Origin: Phoronis australis
Taxonomy: Eukaryota > Phoronida > Phoronidae
Reading direction: 5' to 3'
NCBI GenBank assembly: GCA_002633005.1
Contig: NMRA01000357.1
Coordinates: forward strand, 270,379-334,378
DNA length: 64,000 nucleotides
Part shown: piece by piece, positions 11,144 to 22,983 of the stretch
Position numbering within the stretch: position 1 is the first letter of the stretch
How the letters are laid out: each line of letters opens with the position of its first letter
Notes under the pieces: generated by a model
Databases searched by the model: none
Told to the model about the DNA's origin: nothing
The model's input: only the letters and a program-made list of their open reading frames with translations
Made by a program: the position numbers and the translations under genes

Positions 11144-12330
11144 GCAAGTACATTATAAGTACAGTAGTCGTAGAGAAGTAGGCCTGCGTGTAAATATAAT
11201 GGTTTTTTTGTGCAACGCTGTCAACACCCTGTATTTTCCGCTGACTGAAATTCTTTTGGAATACCTCAGGTGTTTTGGAAACCCCATATTTCAATGCTAC
11301 GGCCAATTGTAACTTTTATTTTTAGTTAAAAATTGTTCTAGCTAGAATTTTTAAAATGGTCGTTTTAATACAGGTTGCATGTTCATTCAATCCATTTTTA
11401 GCTCATTTCAATTCATTATTGTTATAACACTGAGCGCCAGTGAAAAGTGCTGTTTTAGAGCATTGCTTACAAGTAACCAATATGTCTGTTATGTCACCGG
11501 ATGTTACAAGCGAAAAACTATCCCATAATACGTTTGCAAAACGACCCCAGACAATTTCTCGTTGTGCAGAATTCGTTGTACTTTCATATCCCAATTCAAT
11601 AACCACACTAAAGTCATGACCACTCTACGAGTTACCCTAGATTAACTTGCTCTGGAGCAACTTGCTCCCGTTCTCCCAAGGGCTCTCACTACAGTATATC
11701 ATTCACCACGCGACAAATACATGTATGGCGCAAACTTGAGTAGACTATGACACGTTTGTTACTGAATCAATGCACAGCGATCCTGAGTTCCGCAGACACA
11801 AAAATCTCGCAATGGAAACTAGGGTGGTCACATACTTCGTTCTTAAACCATGACGATATCTGTGATCTTGCGTTTCCGTAAAATTGTTGCGTCCAAGGAA
11901 CACACCCTGGTAATTGCTTTCACCTTGTCTGTATGGCCTGTATTCAAACTAAAGGTAAGTTAACCTAGAACAACTTACACTACCTCAATAAGGTGATTGA
12001 AAGTTACTATACGTGTGTTAAGATGCCCCTGCACAAATAACATCCAAATAGCTTATGAAATTCAATACAGACAACTCATTCCAACAGTAACTTGTTCGGA
12101 GGTTACTCGTAGTTTAATTTTTCCATTAACAAAATGCAAGCAAAATTCTTGCTTTTTTCGAGCGGCCAAAATGACCGAAGGATCGTATTCTAAATTTCGT
12201 GAAGATTACATTTTTCGAGATAACTTTCGAGAGATAATGTGAGATATAACTGTGATTTTGTTTAGATTTTTGTATCCGCAAGACAGCTACCGAGCTGTGC
12301 CCAGATGTCGTTTGCATTGCTATTTTACAG
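11144..12330. other. intron between ShKT and Ig exons, paralogous to unit B
   Basis: The sequence matches 43370-44630 along most of its length, so the intron was duplicated with its exons. It ends in TATTTTACAG. A reverse-strand frame inside is listed separately. Confidence 0.7.
11403..11606 (-). pseudogene. possible BED zinc-finger fragment
   Basis: The reverse strand encodes a 67-residue frame with W-x2-F and VTCKQC, the first half of a BED-type finger as found at the start of hAT transposases. The His half is missing before the stop. The same frame survives in unit B (43708-43893). This could be an old hAT fragment captured in the ancestral intron. Only the CxxC and aromatic positions support it. 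Confidence 0.3.
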
Positions 12331-12705
12331 ACGTCAGAATGGATGTCAGCAACAGAATTGAAGGAACTGTCGGAGAATCAGTCAAACTTGATTGCATGTA
12401 CTATTCAGTTGGCTACCGGGCAGTGTACGCTTATAATAAATGGTCGATGAAAACTTCGGTGGTGGGGGAAAGGAAATTAGTATATGAAGAAGGACACGCA
12501 GCACGACGTACTAGGATTGGGGTAAGATATGCAGGCCGTGTTGAAATTGAGAAAGTACACTTTGTCGACGAGTATCGAAGACACACGTATGGTCTTAAAC
12601 TAAACCGGTTAACTGAAGACGACGAGGGTCTTTATACCTGCGAAACCTTCACTGACCGGAGCGAGGTGGTGGAGAATTCCACGTGGCTGGAAATAGTAGA
12701 CGAAC
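12331..12705 (+). CDS. V-type immunoglobulin-domain exon, unit A
   Basis: A 375-nt exon, phase 1 at both ends, lies between TTTTACAG and C|GTGAGT. It encodes one complete Ig domain. Cys22 is in the B strand (KLDC), Trp38 follows in NKW, and the DEGLYTC motif holds Cys104. This is the classic D-x-G-x-Y-x-C pattern of V/I sets. The sequon ENST near the end is a possible N-glycosylation site and is kept in unit B. The domain would mediate adhesion or ligand binding outside the cell. It is preceded by the ShKT exon and followed, after about 7 kb of intron, by a kringle exon. The tandem duplication breakpoint lies inside this exon at about 12598, but this copy is intact. Confidence 0.85.
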
Positions 12706-12938
12706 GTGAGTATTGGAACATCCATAAGGGAATGGCATCAGATTTATAAAAATGAGAACTGTACTGTCGGGTCACTTCTGCATTTTTCTTGGACTCACGA
12801 GATGCGCAATTAATTTATGAAGATGACCCAAGAACAATTCATACTTTCAAAAATGAAATCGGGAAACTTAGAGACTAGTCTATTTTTGTGTAAATCTCCA
12901 TGTTACATATGCGTTTGTATACATATACATATACATAA

Positions 12939-12978
<40 letters not shown>

Positions 12979-13009
12979 TAATATATATGCATATTAATAT
13001 ATATATGTA

Positions 13010-13055
<46 letters not shown>

Positions 13056-13082
13056 CTTGCTTCGACATATACAACTGTATCC
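12706..13082. repeat. intron start with AT microsatellite
   Basis: Sequence after the Ig donor, repeated at 24461-24700. A long (AT)n tract with interruptions covers about 12945-13052 and is difficult to sequence and assemble. Confidence 0.8.
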
Positions 13083-13402
13083 GATTGGTAGTTTACGATG
13101 ATTGGCCCTAATAAAGGTTACTGGCAAGTCATTTTCGCCGAGGAATCACGGCCTAAGACCTCGTTTGTAGTTCCAAGTGGTGAAAGAAGTTCTTAAAGAT
13201 TCCATTTGGTCCGGTAACTTTAGCAGTGACCTTCAACCGCATGGTGAGGAATATGTTGGTAGGAGCACATAGAACAGAATATTATGTGGATGACATTCTG
13301 TGCCATAATAACATCTGGAGTGAACACCTTGCCACCTTGCGTGACACCTGCCAGAGTGTACGAGAGGCTAGACTAATGATTCAGCCTACAGTGTACCAAT
13401 GG
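13083..13402 (+). mobile_element. Ty3/Gypsy reverse transcriptase fragment, 5' part
   Basis: The frame 13226-13426 reads FNRMVRNML, then YVDDIL (the RT catalytic YxDD box), then WSEHL, in Ty3/Gypsy order. It is cut at 13402 by a DNA transposon and continues at 16048. A second copy without the interruption lies at 25556. Confidence 0.75.
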
Positions 13403-16047
13403 GGCTATTCGGAAAATCTACAATAACTAGAGGGCGCGCGTGTACTAGTGGTGATAGATTAACAGCCTCGATTTCGCGAGCCCTTTAAATACATGGTGAA
13501 ATGGCTTGTAGCCGTGCCAACTGAATCTGAGATTGCGTGAAAAGGGTGCGTCTATGAGAGGAAGTAAGCACGACCTTATAAAAAGGTAAGGCTTGTGATT
13601 ATTTTAACGATTATTCCATGATTATTCTACTGATGCCTGTTAACTGAGGTACTCTCCAATGTCGACTTTGCGGCAATCGCCAGTCGGGTTAATCTTTGTT
13701 TGTCGTCGTGATATGTGTTATGACACTTGACGTAGCAATCGGGATCTTTTCGTACATCAAAGCATTATTATTGTTTGGAATGATTTCTAACAGTTTATCA
13801 GTGACAGTTACATCAATCAATGCTGAATGTTTATGCTGTCAACTCGATACATGTTAATGAGTTAAGATTACAATCCAAGCCCAATGGCAAATGGTACATG
13901 ACAAATATACATTGCATTAGACTATTTGTTTACTCCCTATCATATGTCTTCTAAAAATCTATTACACGTTGAAATGGAAATCTATCACGTCTGTTTTCGC
14001 GCAACCTTTGGTTTTTAGGTTTGAGGGCTTGTACCGTGCAGAGGAGATATGCATCGCTTCTGCACCGTCCATGAATGGACAAAAATTGGTTTTAAGCATT
14101 TGACTGCAGCTAACCAACAAGATCTTCCCATCCAGTGCAGATTTGTTGTCAAAGCCTACTTTCAATATTGGAGACAACGAACAAAGCCTTTGAAAAGGAA
14201 CAGCTATTTTTAAAGAAATGTATGTCATTTTGTTAATTTCCTCATTCAGGTCCTTAGTGGGGGATTGGCATGGGGGTTGGGGTTGTAATATTTGGTACAA
14301 CTGATTGTTTTGAAATAACATGTAATACATGTTTGGGGGAAAGAGCATGGTGAGGTAATTCTTAACCTTCGTGAAGTCCCTACAACTTTATTTCATGAAA
14401 CTGTTTTGCTATCAATTGTAAACCCATGAAAATATATTACATTTTCCGAATTCACAGTGACTGAATAGTCTTAACTCATGCCTTGAAATGTTGCAAGTCG
14501 TTATAAATTCAAATGACTGCCATTTTTGTGAAAATTGAATTTTTGATGGTGTCTTAGGATTTGTAATTACTCTTAAACAACAGAAAGATTATCCATCATT
14601 TTAAATGACCCAAGTCTTCATATCTTCTGTTACAAGAAAAAGTAAGTGTGAGAAACGGTTCCCTCAACCTTAGACTAGAAGTATGCTTGACAGACCCATG
14701 AATCTGTAATCAGAGTTTAAAATTGCTGAAAGTATCAAAATTAAAAAGGCTTGAAAATGGGTAACAAAGGTTTGAAGTTGTCTCAAAAAACTTGTATATT
14801 TTGCAGACAGGTGATGTGTTTAAAGAATTGTTATGGCTACGAATAAAAAATAAAGACAGTTTTATGCAATACTTATTATATACACCCTTGGTTTCTGAAA
14901 ATAGCAATTATTTATCAATGTATTTAAAAACAAATGGCAACTTGAAAAAGCACAGAAAGAAACAACATTGCGACGGAGTCCATGATCAGGCATATCAAGT
15001 GCTGACTTTCTGAATTACGTTCAATTCTCTCAGGTTATTGTCCAAACGTAAAATAGACGGTAAGGCGGTTGGTTTTAGTTGTTTTCTCTCACCTGTAACA
15101 GAAGAGTAGAAATATTAACAAATTGTAAAAGAAAAGACAAGACAAAACTACTTTTATAAGGCAGAATATACCTGACGTTTCATCTTCATGTTTATATGTA
15201 GAAACCAATAACCTTTGTACCAAAGTCTTATATACATTGTAATATCTGAATTAAAATATGTGAAACAGGCTAAAAGTGATGTAACAATGTGTATTTATCA
15301 ACAAGTAAAATTCATTCTAGGTGTCAATTTTTTCCAATGCAATGTTACTACATTTACTGAATTAAGGCTTATTCATGTTAATTGATAACTGATCTGGTAG
15401 TTGTGGGGTGGTGTCCGCGTTAAAATAAGGAAACTCACTCATCTAGAGAATTTTATTAGAAACAGCATAGTTTTGAAGAGAAACTGCTGTGAAAAAGTCA
15501 CCCTTGACTTCTGTGCATCACGTACCATACACCTCTTATTTTGGGAGCACTCCCACCCAGGACAATATGAATATGTCCTGCCTACCCGGCATCCGAGTTT
15601 CCTAAAAGAAACGCTTAATTCCACTCAATAAACCCGTTATTCAGTGGGGTAACTGGTGGAAATAACATCACCGAACGATGTTAGAGTAGAAACTGACTGC
15701 TAAAAACTTACTAAGTAAAGTTGTGTAGTCTCCGAATGGAACGTTACTGCATAGTCATAGAGCATGCACACACGGGGCTTCAGCATCCACACACTTTTTG
15801 TCAGTTAGTTGACCCTTTTGACCGCAATTCTCCACGAATATACATGTAGTAACCTTTAGATCTTTTGGGAATTTGTGGCCACCTGTCGCAGACTTGCACC
15901 AGGGAAATTAGCAGTAATAAGGCTTAGCGCTACGACGTATTTTGATAACAATTCCATCTTTTGCCAGTTGTTTACATGCAGAGAGCCACGCATGCGCAAT
16001 CCAATCACCAATAGTACATCAGCGACACTGCGAGGAGAATTCTCCAA
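13403..16047. mobile_element. 2.6-kb DNA transposon inserted in the Gypsy fragment
   Basis: The uninterrupted copy (near 25880) shows that 13403 to 16047 is an insertion. The ends are inverted repeats: GGGGCTATTCGG on the left and GGGCTATTTGG read inward from the right, continuing to about 17 matched positions. CAAT flanks both sides, so the duplicated target is 3-5 bases. Internal frames are short (13962-14348 -, 14792-15013 +, 15401-15631 +) and no DDE motif was recognised. It may be non-autonomous or decayed. A Harbinger-like or hAT-like origin is possible but not shown. Confidence 0.65.
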
Positions 16048-16440
16048 ATAGCCCAATTGTTCGGTTGGGTCTCGCTTTGTCGATTTTGTTGGACATATGG
16101 CCGGTGAAAGGCACTTGGCAATGAATGAAGAAAAGTTGGGATCATCTGAGATGCACCACTACCCAGAACAAAGAAATAAGTTCGTTCTTTTCTAGGGTGG
16201 GCTGGTTACTACACAAAGTTTATCACAAACTTTGCTGAAATCACTGAGCACTCATAGAAGAAACAGTCTAACACCTTGCAACGGGAGGATGCTCAGCAGC
16301 ATGCGTTCAAGACTCTTGGGAGACCTGCTGACGAGAGCACCCATACCGAGATTACCCAATTTCAGTAATTTATCGTTGAGACTGACGCGTCAGATATTGG
16401 AATAGGCTGTAATTTATTGCATTAGGATGATGATGGTAGT
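16048..16440 (+). mobile_element. Ty3/Gypsy remnant, RNase H start
   Basis: Continuation of the element at 13083. The frame near 16370-16410 reads VETDASDIGIG, the opening of a Gypsy RNase H, preceded by stops. It matches 25890-26220. Confidence 0.65.
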
Positions 16441-17418
16441 TGTAACATGTGCTAGTGACAATTTTTATCTTGGGTTACGGACTTACTAAGGCTCTGATAA
16501 TGTACATGTAGGTGCTGATTGCCTGCACAGGTAGTGATGATTATTGGAAATTGGGTGATAGATCTAAATGCTAATCAATTTTTTAATTTTCCATGTTGCG
16601 AAAATCCTAAGAAGAATTTTCTTGAGGAGGGGCTTATTTGTCAGAATAAGTACTTAGTAAGTAATTAGTACGAATATATCCATTTTAAGTTGCCTAAAAT
16701 TTGTACTCTGTGTACTTTTAAAGCATGGGGCATTTGTTAACATGTATTTTAAAGTAAAAATCTATTTTTAGATGGTTTTGACTGCATTGGCTCTGGGGAC
16801 AAATCACTCTAGAGATTCTAAAACGTCGGAAAGAAAATAATAAAGTTAATGAGATCATTAGGTAAGATCATGTGGTTTTTATTAGGCAATCGCTAAATAA
16901 TTAGATTTTCATAATTTGGGCTGAAAACAACGTGATATTCAGATGAACTACAGTAGTTGAAGTTAAAGACTTGTTACAGTGTAGAGAGGTAATTGTACTG
17001 CAGAGCCACCACGTGGAAGATTTTAAGTAGGATCTCGGCAAGGGCAAGGGTTAACGAACAGGAAGATAACTAAGAACTTGTCACTTGCATCGTGGATAGT
17101 AAGATACTACTTATACGTGTTGCGTCACGAGAGACTAAGACCAGCGAGAGGAATCGTAGGTAGAAGATATTGCATGCAAGTTTTGCCTCACGAGCTACTG
17201 TGAACAGCAAGAGGACTCGTGGGTAAAACATATTGCCTGCAAGTGCTGCGTCTAGAAGGACAGTGACCAGTAAGTACACTGTCGCAGTACAGTGTGTAGT
17301 TCGAAGATTTAACAACAGGAATGTCATCCAACACAACTTGGAGAATCCTACAGCTTGGATTTCAGATAACTAAGAGATTTTATTATTTTGGTTGATTAAA
17401 GTAATCTTTAAAGAGGGC
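16441..17418. other. no gene recognised
   Basis: The first 200 bases match 26250-26440, the duplicated intron. The rest is present only in this copy of the duplication, and I see no coding signature. Confidence 0.5.
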
Positions 17419-17589
17419 TCTAGCGTATTTACTCTTCTTTGTAGTTGATAACAACAGCTTTCAATTGTCTAATCATCTAGCGTATTTACTCTTCTTTGTA
17501 GTTGATAACAACAGCTTTCAATTGTCTAATCATCTAGCGTAGTTACTCTTCTTTGTAGTTGATAACAACAGCTTTCAATTGTCTAATCA
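17419..17589 (+). repeat. 57-bp minisatellite, three copies
   Basis: Three head-to-tail copies of a 57-bp unit start at 17419, 17476 and 17533. The unit contains TCTAGCGTATTTACTC and ends TTGTCTAATCA. The copies are almost identical, differing for example at one base in the third, so the expansion is recent. Confidence 0.9.
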
Positions 17590-18026
17590 TTGGTTATCAG
17601 ATAATAAATCAATTACTTGATTTAATTATTCGCTATCCATCTACGCACAATCTCTTAGCATAGCCACAATAGAGCCTCATGGGTTGAACATAAAAACTTC
17701 GTAAAATATATCATTGAATTTTTTAGGCAAAAATGTATCATATTCATTACACCATATCTTAAATGTCAATTGTCATATAGTGCTTGATTTTACTTTATAT
17801 CTGCTTCTGTTGACAAAGGACGTTATTACATCCGAAAATTTCAGTTAATTCATTCTTGTTGAAATACAAATTTCATTAGATTAATCTGAGCAGTGGGCTC
17901 CGACATTTTCATAAGTTTTACAATTTTTTTTTTCATTTGGTTCACGCCAGCACCACTCAGGTATAAATACGGTTCTCAGAGAGCAGTACATTTTACAAAC
18001 ATATATAAAATGGTATTCATCTTCAA

Positions 18027-18774
18027 TTAGGGACACACACAGAAACAACACACGCGGTATTTTTGGTCCACGAGAGTATGTCTACCTTTCTCTATCATCA
18101 AGTTGTGGTTGGAGCAACGTAATTTAGCCATAGCTGCTGAAAAGATATATGGAATATCACGCAACAGATAGGATTCCATTTCAAAATCAATTTTAAATGA
18201 GAAATATGTATTAAGTTTTGAGCTATTCTCCACAGCAAAGCTCCAGTCTTGTAAAAAACAATCTTTAATTCGCTGCTCAAAAATGACAAGAAACGATGCT
18301 TCGCAGCCAACTCCCTGATTGTACCATACCAAACCAAAACCATACCTTTGCAGCAAATTCCTAACAGATGAAGCCCAATTTTTCCTACCAGCCTCATCCA
18401 ATGTGACAAGCTTGTCATAGACAGATTTTGGATTTCGGTGTGCTGGCATTTTTAACAATTTAAACCAATACTTGATCAGTTTAACAAACAGCTTTACATA
18501 AATTGGATACCTTCCCAGTGCTCCCAGGACAGCATGATTTGGACAGTTACTTCCAACACCCAGCAGTTGCTTACAGAGTTTCAATTGGACGCGCTCGATA
18601 CTAGAGTATCCCCAAATCTCACTTCCATAGCTAATGATTGGGTATACCATTTTATCAAAAATGTCGAGTGCAATTTTAGGTGAAAGTCGTACACATTTTA
18701 ACAGAAAACGTTTAATTGAAAAAATTGCTTTCTGTGCCTGGTGAGACAAAGTTTCCGTAGCTTGCGTCTAAATA
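18027..18774 (-). mobile_element. LINE reverse transcriptase C-terminal region, 5'-truncated
   Basis: The 240-codon reverse-strand frame (18027-18749) carries the C-terminal part of an L1/jockey-type ORF2. It has QAQKAIFSIKR, then VYPIISYGSEIWG, a long helical stretch, and near the end LRCSNHNLMIEKGRH followed by closely spaced cysteines. The polymerase core is missing, as expected for a 5'-truncated insertion. The frame is almost fully open, so the insertion is fairly young. It is absent from the second copy of the duplicated segment, so it landed after the duplication. Confidence 0.8.
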
Positions 18775-18835
18775 ATATATGCCAACAGGTTTGCGCCGAT
18801 ATGGGTAAAACTATGGACAACTAAAATCTGACTCA

Positions 18836-19858
18836 AATTATTACCATGCGGGAAATAACGTCGAGTGGGATATTACTTCATGTACGCCAATCAAGTTACG
18901 TTTTGTATTTACCCCATACGCTTCGAATTCCTAAGTGTCTTTTATATTTTCTGCAGATTTTTTAAATATTTAACTTAGACTGTTCACGTGGCGGACCACA
19001 TCCTAAATGTATGTCCTTGTGCGTTAGGCTGCAAGTTTTCTCTAGTGAAAGAAACAGTTTTAAACGTGACGATTTATTACTTGAAAAGAGACAAAAAAAT
19101 GAAAACAATAGTAACTTTTCATTGAACTTGTAATATCTCCTAAAAGTAGTTAAATAACAACAACATTTGATGTTGTAATTACCGTGGAATTGGTGCATGA
19201 GTTGAAGAAGATATAATATTTTGCAAATGAAAACTGAGAACCAACTGCCATCTAATTAATAGTCCTGTTTCATAGGTTACGATTGAGATCTCATTGGATG
19301 TTGAGGGTTATTTACACTGCTATAATTGTATTACTTTAAACTATTTTTCCGAAAGGTGGGTGATCGAACCGGCTAACGACGTCAAGTCGACATTAACCTA
19401 CCTTTTGAACTTTCCATGTCACAGGTCACTATTGAAGTAGTGCGGGAGGTGAATACGGAAAACTTAATTAGATGGCCGTATTTCCCTCGACAGATTCAAC
19501 GCGCATGGGATTAAAAACGCTTTTAAAATGTGCAGTTTCGGCATGCAGTTTTTCTCATTGAAATGTTCTTCAGCGATGAATTTAACATTTAAAGATTTAA
19601 AGGGAATAACAACAAAATAACTCTTGACGCCCTTTAAGCCAAAAATCTGACAAAAACTTGACCATAGTGTTAATGAGTCTTCGTCCAGTATACGTTTCTG
19701 CCTTGAAAGGACACAGGCCACTGTTGTCAACACACGACTCACGCCCATGAAAAGGCAAATTATAACAAGACTGGCGTATACCCCAACGGGGCTGTCCGGT
19801 GTAACCTTTCTGAAACCCTTGTCAAGCATAGTGTCACGGCTTGTTTTTTGTCTTGCAG
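18836..19858. other. intron before kringle 1, duplicated
   Basis: Closely matches 26746-27768. It starts with the right half of a hairpin that is complete in the second copy and ends in the TCTTGCAG acceptor. Reverse-strand frames in it change between copies and look fortuitous. Confidence 0.7.
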
Positions 19859-20140
19859 GGAGGAACTTCGATTGCAAAGTTGACGTTAAAGGACTTGACT
19901 ATATTGGTGACGTTCACCAGGCCTACACTGGACAAGAGTGCAGGCACTGGAATAGTCCTGAAGTTCAGCGGCACATGTCCACAAACCCACGTTTAATAGG
20001 ACCATATCGCACGTGGTCATTGGCCTCGCAAACGTCGAACCATTGTCGAAATCCAGATCGTGAAGAGGACGGTCCTTGGTGTTACATACAAGCAGAGAAT
20101 GTACTTTCGTGGCGTGTTTGTGACATCAGACTTTGTAGCA
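19859..20140 (+). CDS. kringle-domain exon 1, unit A
   Basis: A 282-nt exon, phase 1 on both sides, lies between GTCTTGCAG and A|GTAAGT. It encodes a full kringle, a triple-disulphide extracellular module. Cysteines occur at FDC, QEC, NHC, PWCY, WRVC and RLC, with the hallmark NPD...GPWCY core. Kringles bind proteins or ligands in coagulation proteases, growth factors and receptors such as ROR. It differs from the copy at 27769 at 11 bases, six of the affected codons changing the amino acid. The two could be included together as tandem kringles or used alternatively. It could also lie in a misassembled haplotype copy, since an assembly gap lies 1.9 kb downstream. Confidence 0.85.
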
Positions 20141-20900
20141 GTAAGTACTAGCACGATACATATTCAGAGTTTCACGCTCAGTGGTTGTGCAGTGTGATTG
20201 CATATACATCAAAAACTGCATTTGGTGTACTCCTGCTGACACGATTCCTATTCATATTTTAGTTTTACGTAATACTGAAATAAATGTAAAGATACTCCTA
20301 CCGTCAAAGGAACAACTCATGCGTTTGTAGTACGTTGATCAATTTGATGTCTACGGAACGAACACGTAGATCAGCTACACAACAAGCTCGTCCGATACAA
20401 ATATCTTCCATGTCAATGTGACGTTATTGTGCATGTTTCTGCATTTAGTAATATCAGAATATGCCACAAACTTGATGAAAATCATATTTTGAAAATACAA
20501 ATGTATTCCGTCAAACATCGAAGTTTGAGGATAGTCCATCGTTTCCCCCTTTCGCTGTATTCAAAACGTGCATTGAATTGTCCAATTTGCACACTTCGAT
20601 CTAGGAACTAAATGTACTTCCTTTCTTCACTCGCTCAATGGCTAACTGAATGCCAGGGGTAAGTTGGCGCTGGTTTAATTTCGATATATTTAATTGAAAT
20701 AACTCAAGGACTAGGGCCAGTGATGAAGTATTTTTTGTGATGATATATGTTTTTCACATTGGTAACATTAGGGATATAAAAGGAACCACATTCTATTATA
20801 TGTTTGCTGAGTGATAATTTAGATTTTGGAAATGTCTAGATTATGTTTGAATCGGTTAAAAATTCGAGGAAATTGTGAGAGACAATGAATATCCTGGCAC
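20141..20900. other. intron after kringle 1, paralogous to 28051-28790
   Basis: Collinear with the intron after kringle 2 and more distantly with 50030-50780. A 60-codon + strand frame at 20429-20611 is open in both unit A copies but broken in unit B, so it is probably not coding. Confidence 0.6.
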
Positions 20901-20929
20901 GGGTTTGTGGCAATGAGTTGAAATTTGAA

Positions 20930-22983
20930 GTTGTATTATACCTGAGTTAGATTTACAAAACCAACAGTTTCAGCGTTAGTCAACAGATAACCAGAGACAT
21001 CAGATTATTGAATCAACGAGGATACCAGTTGCTGGGAGGGTCTCAGAAGAACACCGCAAGTCATGGTTTTGCAACACTGAGTGGATCTTAGAACGTTTTT
21101 TTGAGTTGACTTCGAGCTTAACAAAAGTTGTTAGATCCCGTTATTCTTCAATGTATCGTCGCACCGAAAGGCATGAGTGCCTGTCAGTGACACCTTGCGC
21201 CCAATAATACACTGGATAAAACTTGAAATGGGGGGGGTCGAATTTTTGAGAATGCACATTACCTTTTACTAAGATTCACGAGGTACATTCAGAGCTAAGA
21301 AATGTGATTTCGCCGAATTATGACAGTTTCCGCCTTCATAGTGGATTTTTTTTCTACTTTTTGGATTTTTTTGTTTCTCTGAGGAGGACCTTTTTGCCTA
21401 CTCTTCGAAATGGGGGCTCGATTCAACCTGCAACCCCTGGATGAGCGCATGTGCACGCCAGGGGCTTACTCATGTTAATAAAGCGTGAACACTTCAGCAT
21501 GAAATTAGCCACTTACTAACCAGACTAAGGGATTTGGTGACCCTCGCATGAGAAGCGGATCTGTAGAGGAGGAACCCTCGAACTTTGAAAAAGAACAAGT
21601 TAGGGCACGTATCATACAATATAAGCTCATGTCCACCATGTTGACTAGAGAAGGCATTCCCACGAGACTAATTAGAGAAGACAGGCCCCTAAAGCCAAAC
21701 AGCAGATGGAGAAGGAAAGAACTGAACACAAGAGGGCGCCAGGAAACTGAAACCTTAACAACATTTAGTTGACGGTAATAACGCAAAGCCATCTCCTGGA
21801 GTTAAACCGAAGCTCGTTAATATTTATGCAAAACAGGATAAAATAGATCACTTCCCGAAAAGTTTCTAAAGAAGCGCTGAGGGCCAGGATTTACTAGAAG
21901 GAATGGGCAATTGGCCTCCCCTCCCTATTAACATGCAAGGGCCTACAATTTACTAGTTTGTGGCACGTGTGCATCGCTATCTACTCAAGTAGGTTGACAT
22001 GTGACACTATAACAAGGTCAATGGGTGAGTTGACTGACCTCTTACNGAAGTTGTATTAAACCTGAGTTGCATTTACAAAACCAACAGTTTCAGCGTTAGT
22101 CAACAGATAACCAGAGACATCAGGTTATTGAATCAACGAGGATACCAGTTGCTGGGAGTGTCTCAGAAGAACACCGCAAGTCATGATCTATGCAGCACTG
22201 AGTGGAGCTTAGAACGTTTTGAGGTACCTGTACATTCAGAGCTAAAAAATGTGCTTTCGCCGAATTATGACAGTTTCCGTCTTCATAGTGGATTTTTTTC
22301 TACTTTCTGGAGGTTTTTGTTTCTCTGAGGAGGACCTTTTTGCCTACGTTTCGAAATGGGGGCTAGTTTCAACCTGCAACCCCTGGATGTGCACGCCAGG
22401 GGCTTACTCATGTTAATAAAGCGTGAACACTTGAGCATGAAATTAGCCACTTACTAACCAGACTAAGGGATTTGGTGACCCTCGCATGAGAAGCGGATCT
22501 GTAGAGGAGCAACCCTAGAACTTTGAAAAAGAACAAGTTAGGGCACGTATCATGCAATATTAGCTCATGTCCACCATGTTGACTAGAGAAGGCATTCCCA
22601 CGAGACTAATGAGAGAAGGCAGGCCCCTAAATCCAAACAGCAGATGGAGAAGGAAAGAACTGAACACAAGAGGGCGCCAGGAAACTGAAACCTTAACAAC
22701 TTTTAGTTGACGGTAATATCGCAAAGCCATCTCGTGGAGTTAAACCGAAGCTCGTTAATATTTATGCAAGATAGTATAATATAGATAACTTCCCTAAAAG
22801 TTTCTAAAGAAGCGCTGAGGGCCAGGATTTACTAGAAGGAATGGGCAATTGGTCTCACCTCCCTATTAAGATGCAAGGGCCTACAATTTACTAGTTTGTG
22901 GCACGTGTGCATCGCTATCTACTCAAGTAGCTTGACATGTGACACTATAACAAGGTCAATGGGTGAGTTGACTGACCTCTTAC
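20930..22983. repeat. local 1.1-kb direct duplication around an assembly gap
   Basis: The sequence left of the single N at 22046 ends in GACTGACCTCTTAC, which continues properly only at 22984. The sequence right of the N restarts at a point equivalent to 20933. The copies differ by scattered substitutions. This is what two overlapping contigs or alleles placed end to end would look like. Confidence 0.75.

Noticed and set aside
12945-13052. CRISPR-like or satellite array
   Set aside because: Simple AT repeats without spacers; the window is eukaryotic.
17070-17336. Reverse-strand 88-codon hydrophobic frame with internal repeats
   Set aside because: It arises from a weak repeat (GCAAG, TGTGAACAGCAAGAG-type words) and has no recognised domain or splice context.
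19464-19877. 137-codon reverse-strand frame across the kringle 1 acceptor, with a similar frame at 27325-27787
   Set aside because: It overlaps the splice acceptor and kringle exon antisense, shifts frame between the two near-identical copies and is absent in unit B.
20429-20611. 60-codon frame after kringle 1, also open at 28339-28521
   Set aside because: The two copies are too similar for the open frame to be informative, and the more diverged unit B copy is broken.
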